Under the pieces are notes generated by a model. That model was not told where the DNA came from. It saw nothing but the letters and a program-made list of their open reading frames with translations, and searched no databases. Shown here piece after piece: positions 54,972-58,898 of a stretch of 58,898 nucleotides of DNA; position 1 is the first letter of the stretch, and every line of letters starts with the position of its first letter. The position numbers and the translations under genes are program-made. This stretch comes from CANJDH01 sp964443245. GTDB taxonomy: Bacteria > Pseudomonadota > Gammaproteobacteria > Burkholderiales > JAEUOS01. The stretch lies in NCBI GenBank assembly GCA_964443245.1, contig CAYUEG010000010.1, forward strand, positions 1-58,898, in the 5' to 3' direction.

Positions 54972-55844
54972 ATGAGCCTGGTTTCCGTTCCCGAACTGGT
55001 GGCGCGCATTCCGGATGGCGCCAAACTGGTGGTTGCCAAGGATGAGAGTGGTGTGGCGATGGCGGCCACCCGCGAGTTGGTGCGCCGCCGCGTGCGCAAC
55101 CTGCACCTTGTTACCGTGCCGGTGAGCGGGCTGCAGGCCGATGTGCTGATCGGTGCGGGCTGCGTGGCCACGGTCGAATCCTCCGGCGTGACGCTGAGCG
55201 AGTTTGGCACCGGTCCGTGCTTCATGCGTGCCATCAAGGCCGGCACGATTCAGATGAAGGATGCCACCTGCCCGGCCATCTACGCCGGCCTGCAGGCGGC
55301 CCAAAAGGGGATTCCGTTCATGCCGCTACGCGGCATCATCGGCAGTGACTTGCTGACCCATCGGGAGGATTGGCGCATCATCGATAACCCGTTCGCGCCT
55401 GATGAGAACGCGGCCGACAAGATCGTGGCGATCATGGCAATCCAGCCGGATGTGGCGTTGTTCCATGCGCCGATGGCGGATCGCTTTGGCAACGTGTTCA
55501 TCGGGCGCCAGCGGGAGTTGATGTTGCTGGCCCACGCGTCCCGTACATCCCTGGTTACGGTGGAGCAGGTGGTTGAAGGCAATCTGCTGGAAGACGATGC
55601 CCGCTCCGGCGCAACGATTCCGGCGCTCTATATTGAAGCGATTGCCCATGCACCACAGGGCATGTGGCCATTGGGCTATGGCGATGCCTATCCGATTGAC
55701 ACCGCCTGGATGCGTTCCTATGCGCAGATGGCGCGTACGCCGGCCGGATTCGATGCCGTGCTGGCGCAATGGCTGGCCGGGGAGAAAGGCCTGAAACCGT
55801 TGGTGGGAGCGGGTTCTGGCGCGGTGGTGGGGGTGGCGGCTTGA
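54972..55844 (+). CDS. CoA-transferase family I subunit A (IpdA/GctA-like)
   Basis: The 290-residue subunit has the family I alpha-subunit pattern: GAKLVVAKDESGVAMAATREL, the segment ATVESSGVTLSEFG (Glu69), ATCPAIYAGLQAAQKGIPFMP and LFHAPMADRFGNV. AAGGAGG at 54961-54967 favours the ATG at 54972; another ATG sits directly before it but too close to the ribosome site. Its last codons contain the third copy of the dispersed repeat, which encodes LKPLVGAG. The stop overlaps the TTG of the second subunit. With subunit B it forms a heterodimer acting on a CoA thioester; the substrate is unknown. Confidence 0.85.
   Translation: MSLVSVPELVARIPDGAKLVVAKDESGVAMAATRELVRRRVRNLHLVTVPVSGLQADVLIGAGCVATVESSGVTLSEFGTGPCFMRAIKAGTIQMKDATCPAIYAGLQAAQKGIPFMPLRGIIGSDLLTHREDWRIIDNPFAPDENAADKIVAIMAIQPDVALFHAPMADRFGNVFIGRQRELMLLAHASRTSLVTVEQVVEGNLLEDDARSGATIPALYIEAIAHAPQGMWPLGYGDAYPIDTAWMRSYAQMARTPAGFDAVLAQWLAGEKGLKPLVGAGSGAVVGVAA
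55788..55812 (+). repeat. Dispersed GTTGGTGGGAGCGG repeat, copy 3 (inside a gene)
   Basis: All 25 bases match 7667-7691. This copy is inside the 3' end of the CoA-transferase subunit A gene and is read as coding sequence. Confidence 0.7.
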
Positions 55845-56629
55845 GCCAGCGCATCACGCCAACCGAGCTGTTGATCGCGACCATTGGCCACCTGCTGGCT
55901 GGCGTGCGGCATGTCGCGGTAGGCGCCTCCTCACCGATTCCCGGCGCGGCAGCCTTGCTCACGCGCGCGCGCTCCGAGGGCGCAGCGGGAGGCGGCACCC
56001 GTGTCAGTGTGCTGGGTTCGCGCCGCCACAACGCGTTTACCAACGGCGGGGTGGAGTTGTTCGATCTGGCGGCGCAGGGTCGGATTGACGCCTTCTTCCT
56101 GGGCGGCGGGCAGATCGACGGCGAGGCCAATATCAACCTGGTGGGCACCGAGGGTTATCCGCAGAGTGGTGTGCGCTGGTCGGGTTCCTTCGGCTCCGCC
56201 TATCTTTACCACTTGGTGCCGCGCGTGATCCTGTTTCGTGAGGAGCATACCCGGCGCGTGTTTGTACCCAAGGTGGAGTTCGTCTCGGCGGCGGGGCCGC
56301 GGGCCGACGGGGTCTACCGTCCCGGCGGTCCGCATGCCATGCTGACTGGCCTGTGTCTGTTCGATTTTGACAAGGCGCGGCGGCGTTTCGTCCTGCGCAG
56401 TGTCCATCCCGGCCACACCGTGGAGGAAGTGCGGGATGCCACCGGGTTCGATTTTGATGCACCGGCAGGCGGCTGGGGCGCGGTGCCCGCAACACCTCTG
56501 CCGGATGCCGCCATGCTGGCCCTGATGCGCGGCCGGGTGCTGGAAGAAATCGGCGAGACCTACCCCAACTTCGCCGCCGCCTGGCGGGCGAGCCTGGGGC
56601 CTACTGCGCAGGCGCCAGCCACAACGTAA
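55841..56629 (+). CDS. CoA-transferase family I subunit B (IpdB-like)
   Basis: A 262-residue beta subunit. It starts with TTG overlapping the subunit A stop (TTGA at 55841-55844). VAVGASSPIPGAAALL, NGGVELFDLAAQGRIDAFFLGGGQIDGEANINLVG and WSGSFGSAYLYHLVPRVILF match the IpdB-like branch. The catalytic Glu motif (ESG/ENG) of true family I CoA-transferases is not seen at the expected place, where VLGSRR stands instead. IpdAB proteins are hydrolases that open a ring in steroid degradation, so the pair may be a hydrolase. The 3' end overlaps the converging exporter gene by 29 bases. Confidence 0.83.
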   Translation: MSQRITPTELLIATIGHLLAGVRHVAVGASSPIPGAAALLTRARSEGAAGGGTRVSVLGSRRHNAFTNGGVELFDLAAQGRIDAFFLGGGQIDGEANINLVGTEGYPQSGVRWSGSFGSAYLYHLVPRVILFREEHTRRVFVPKVEFVSAAGPRADGVYRPGGPHAMLTGLCLFDFDKARRRFVLRSVHPGHTVEEVRDATGFDFDAPAGGWGAVPATPLPDAAMLALMRGRVLEEIGETYPNFAAAWRASLGPTAQAPATT

Positions 56630-57173
56630 TCGCGCCGGTGGCCACGAACAGGGCCGCGGCAATCACACGCATGGCGCGCAGTGGCAGCTTGTCCGCAAGG
56701 CGATGGCCGATCAGCACGGCGGGAATGTTGGCGATCATCATGCCGATGGTGGTGCCCAGCACCACCGCCACCGGAAAGGGAAAGCGCGCGCCCAGGCCAA
56801 TGGTGGCCAACTGCGTCTTGTCGCCCATTTCGGCGATGAAAAATGCCACCAGCGTGGTCATGAATACGCCGCCCCTTCCTTTGGGTTCTTCATCGAGTGT
56901 GTCAGGCACCAGAGCCCAGGCGCCGAAGGCCAGAAAGCCAGCGCCGACCAGCAGGGCCGTGGTGCGCGGCGAGAGCCACTGGGCGAGCAGCACGCCGACG
57001 CTGCCGGCCAGGGCATGATTGACAAGCGTGGCTACAAAGATTGCCAGGATGATGCTGCCACGCTGGCGAAAGCGTGCCGCCAGGGCAAACGAGAGCAGCT
57101 GTGTCTTGTCGCCAATTTCCGCTACCGCCACCAGCGTGGTCGAGGTGGCGAATGCGGTGAACCAGCCGTCCAT
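56601..57173 (-). CDS. TMEM165/GDT1 family cation exporter (MneA-like)
   Basis: The 190-residue membrane protein has the duplicated signature of the UPF0016 family: AEIGDKTQLLSFALA near residue 18 and AEMGDKTQLATIGLG near 110. Each half has three hydrophobic helices. Bacterial members such as MneA export manganese; calcium transport is known in eukaryotes. It is 61 bp from the end of fur on the same strand and so may share its transcript, which would fit a metal homeostasis role. No yybP-ykoY-type leader was recognised upstream. Confidence 0.88.
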   Translation of the reverse strand: MDGWFTAFATSTTLVAVAEIGDKTQLLSFALAARFRQRGSIILAIFVATLVNHALAGSVGVLLAQWLSPRTTALLVGAGFLAFGAWALVPDTLDEEPKGRGGVFMTTLVAFFIAEMGDKTQLATIGLGARFPFPVAVVLGTTIGMMIANIPAVLIGHRLADKLPLRAMRVIAAALFVATGAITLWLAPAQ

Positions 57174-57234
57174 GCCGTGCAGCCGTTATCCGCGGCAGTG
57201 AGGGATCAGGCGCTGCGGTTTCATCGCTACCGAA

Positions 57235-57732
57235 CTAATCCGTACCCACTGCGGGCCGATGCGGGCAGCGCGTCTTGGTGCAATCGGCATACAGGGCCAG
57301 CGAGTGGTCGTGCAGGGAGAAGCCGCGGTCCTTGGCGATCTTCTTCTGGCGCCGCTCGATCTCGGGGTCATAGAACTCTTCCACCCGGCCGCATTGCAGA
57401 CACACCAGGTGGTCGTGGTGCGATCCTTCGTTCAATTCGAACACGGCCTTGCCGGATTCGAAGTGGTGTCGCTCGAGCAAACCGGCCTGTTCGAACTGGG
57501 TCAGCACGCGATAGACCGTGGCAAGGCCAACTTCAAGCTTCTCCGACAGCAGTTGCCGGTAGACATCCTCGGCGCTCAGGTGGCGCACACCGCTGGTCTG
57601 GAACAGTTCGAGGATGCGCAGCCGCGGGCCGGTGGCCTTCAAGCCCATATTGCGCAAATCGCTTGGATTGTGGGTGCCGCCGGTGGATTCCGCGTCAGTA
57701 GGCAGGGTGGTGGTGGCAGCGGATCGTGGCAT
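57235..57732 (-). CDS. fur: Ferric uptake regulator Fur
   Basis: Fur represses iron-uptake genes when loaded with Fe(II). The 165-residue protein has the winged helix (NMGLKATGPRLRILELF, LSAEDVYRQLL, GLATVYRVLTQFEQAGL) and the metal sites HHDHLVCLQCGRVEEF and HDHSLALYADCTKTRC. The N-terminal extension of about 28 residues (TTTLPTDAESTGGTHN) is longer than usual. A start at an internal ATG (codon 29, MGLKATGPR) is possible. It is divergent from bamE, the common arrangement in beta- and gammaproteobacteria. Confidence 0.95.
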   Translation of the reverse strand: MPRSAATTTLPTDAESTGGTHNPSDLRNMGLKATGPRLRILELFQTSGVRHLSAEDVYRQLLSEKLEVGLATVYRVLTQFEQAGLLERHHFESGKAVFELNEGSHHDHLVCLQCGRVEEFYDPEIERRQKKIAKDRGFSLHDHSLALYADCTKTRCPHRPAVGTD

Positions 57733-57877
57733 GTCGGTCTGGGGTTCAGGGCAAAAATGCGGTCGTCTGGGGGGTATTCGGCACCCGACCGACTGCTCCC
57801 GCCAAGGGCTGCGCAAGAGCATTGAAGTATCATAACGGGTTTGGCAAACCTGCGGTGCAAACCGCGCCTTTTCCCTC

Positions 57878-58898
57878 TTGAAACGAGCTCCTTTGCGAAC
57901 CTCGCACCCGCTGTTGTTGTGCCTCGCCGGCCTCGTGCTTGCAGGCTGCCAGAGCGCAGCCGGCCTGCGCGAATATGTGCCGCAGATCGTTACCCCTTAC
58001 CGGATCGACATTCAGCAGGGCAACTTCATCACCCAGGACATGGTGGATAAGCTGGAGGTCGGGCAGACGAAGGACCAGGTGCGCTTCATCCTCGGCACAC
58101 CGATGCTGACTTCCGTCTTCCACGCCGCGCGCTGGGACTACATCTTCCGCTCGGCCAAAGGGTGGAATGATCCCGAGACGCGCCGGCTTACGATCTTTTT
58201 CGATGCGCGGGAGCGTCTGCAGAAGTGGGAGGCGATTGATGTGCCACCGGCGATGGACGCGGTGGCGCAACCGGGCGGGGTTTCCGTGCCGGCCGAAGAC
58301 AAGCGCAGTTTTCTGGCGCGCCTGCTCGGGCGTGGTGAGGCTCCGGTACCGGCTGCAACTCCGGCGGCGTCACCTTCACCGTCCGCTGCACCCGCGGCTT
58401 CGTCTGCGCCTGTTCCCACGCCGGTGACACCGGCGCCCGCTGCTGTGGTAGGGGCATCCAACGTGCAGATTGCGTCGGCGGAGCCCGCAGCCCCCGCTGC
58501 GCCTCCGGTGGCTGCGCCGGCAACCAAGCCTGCGGCTCCGAATGCTCCGGCATCCACAGAGAACAAGCCGGGTCTGTTGGGCCGCATGTTTGGCTGGATG
58601 CTCCCGGGCGCCGCCGCTGGTACGGCGGCCGCACCAGCCGAGGTGCCGGCCCCTGTCGCCGCTGCCTCCCCAGCCTCAGCCCCAGCGCCCGCGCCGGCAA
58701 CGCCGCCCGCAGTTGCGCCTGTTCCCTCGGCGACGACGGTTGCCGAAGCTCCGGCGCCAACGGCGGTGGCGCAGGCGATCACCGAGCCCGCACCAGCCGC
58801 TCCGCCGCCAACACCGGTGGCCGTCCCTGTGGCGCCGCCGGCACCGGTTGCAGCGCCTGCCGTGGCTGCCCCGGCTGCATCTGCGCCGTCCCCCTCAG
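57878..58898 (+). CDS. bamE: Outer-membrane assembly lipoprotein BamE with long Pro/Ala-rich tail (partial)
   Basis: BamE stabilises the BAM complex in the outer membrane. The start is TTG; a second TTG five codons on is possible. The lipobox LVLAGC puts the lipid-modified Cys at residue 24. The SmpA/OmlA core follows to about residue 125: PYRIDIQQGNFITQDMVDKL, VGQTKDQVRFILGTPM and WDYIFRSAKGWN. Ordinary BamE ends near here, but the frame stays open for more than 210 further codons to the window edge. This tail is Pro/Ala-rich with two short hydrophobic-basic islands (SFLARLLGRG and GLLGRMFGWMLPG). The true end is beyond the window. Confidence 0.9.
   Translation, partial: MKRAPLRTSHPLLLCLAGLVLAGCQSAAGLREYVPQIVTPYRIDIQQGNFITQDMVDKLEVGQTKDQVRFILGTPMLTSVFHAARWDYIFRSAKGWNDPETRRLTIFFDARERLQKWEAIDVPPAMDAVAQPGGVSVPAEDKRSFLARLLGRGEAPVPAATPAASPSPSAAPAASSAPVPTPVTPAPAAVVGASNVQIASAEPAAPAAPPVAAPATKPAAPNAPASTENKPGLLGRMFGWMLPGAAAGTAAAPAEVPAPVAAASPASAPAPAPATPPAVAPVPSATTVAEAPAPTAVAQAITEPAPAAPPPTPVAVPVAPPAPVAAPAVAAPAASAPSPS

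Overview
The window reads as chromosome of a betaproteobacterium, most likely of the order Burkholderiales. The evidence is the gene order der-hfq-hflX-hflK-hflC-(DUF2065)-hisZ-purA-phosphoribosyltransferase-tRNA-Leu-rnr-rlmB, the neighbouring lplT/alr/radA block, the divergent fur/bamE pair, the high GC content and the many small transporter and CoA-transferase genes typical of that group. No rRNA, CRISPR array, insertion sequence or phage gene was seen. TTG starts appear unusually often.

Region 1 (1-20.8 kb) is mostly core: lysophospholipid transporter LplT, alanine racemase, RadA, an autotransporter-barrel protein, a sterol-desaturase-like enzyme with a membrane-anchored TAXI protein, then the der-hfq-hflXKC-hisZ-purA block, a purine-type phosphoribosyltransferase, tRNA-Leu(CAG), RNase R, a PIG3-type quinone reductase and RlmB.

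Region 2 (20.8-23.7 kb) is a minus-strand accessory block: a BLUF photoreceptor with all diagnostic residues, an exported glutathione peroxidase, an exported HEXXH metallopeptidase, a small conserved protein and a DUF3820 protein. Several of these genes overlap stop-to-start.

Region 3 (23.9-41.3 kb) is the most interesting: a mosaic catabolic locus. It holds a flavin monooxygenase, a cyanuric-acid-hydrolase/barbiturase-family ring-opening amidohydrolase, a family III CoA-transferase, an MmgE/PrpD protein, a three-subunit xanthine-dehydrogenase-type hydroxylase split between two sites, an NMT1-type ABC importer, an alpha/beta hydrolase, a VOC protein, an amidase-signature amidase, an exported methyltransferase and a luciferase-like flavoenzyme. 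The set suggests uptake, hydroxylation, hydrolytic ring opening and deamidation of an N-heterocycle (pyrimidine or pyridine). The substrate is inference.

Region 4 (41.2-46.0 kb) holds a LysR regulator divergent from pirin and WrbA across a perfect palindrome, a Ser/Thr kinase fused to a cyclic-nucleotide-binding domain, and a beta-hydroxyacid dehydrogenase.

Region 5 (46.0-53.6 kb) is a minus-strand operon tauA-tauB-tauC-like / DegT aminotransferase / CuyA-like lyase / nitroreductase, with a divergent MocR regulator and direct-repeat operator candidates. It looks like uptake and desulfonation of an amino-sulfonate or a related D-amino acid.

Region 6 (53.8-58.9 kb) has an unknown exported protein, tRNA-Asn(GTT), an IpdAB-like CoA-transferase pair, a TMEM165/MneA-type exporter, Fur, and BamE with a very long Pro/Ala-rich tail cut by the window edge.
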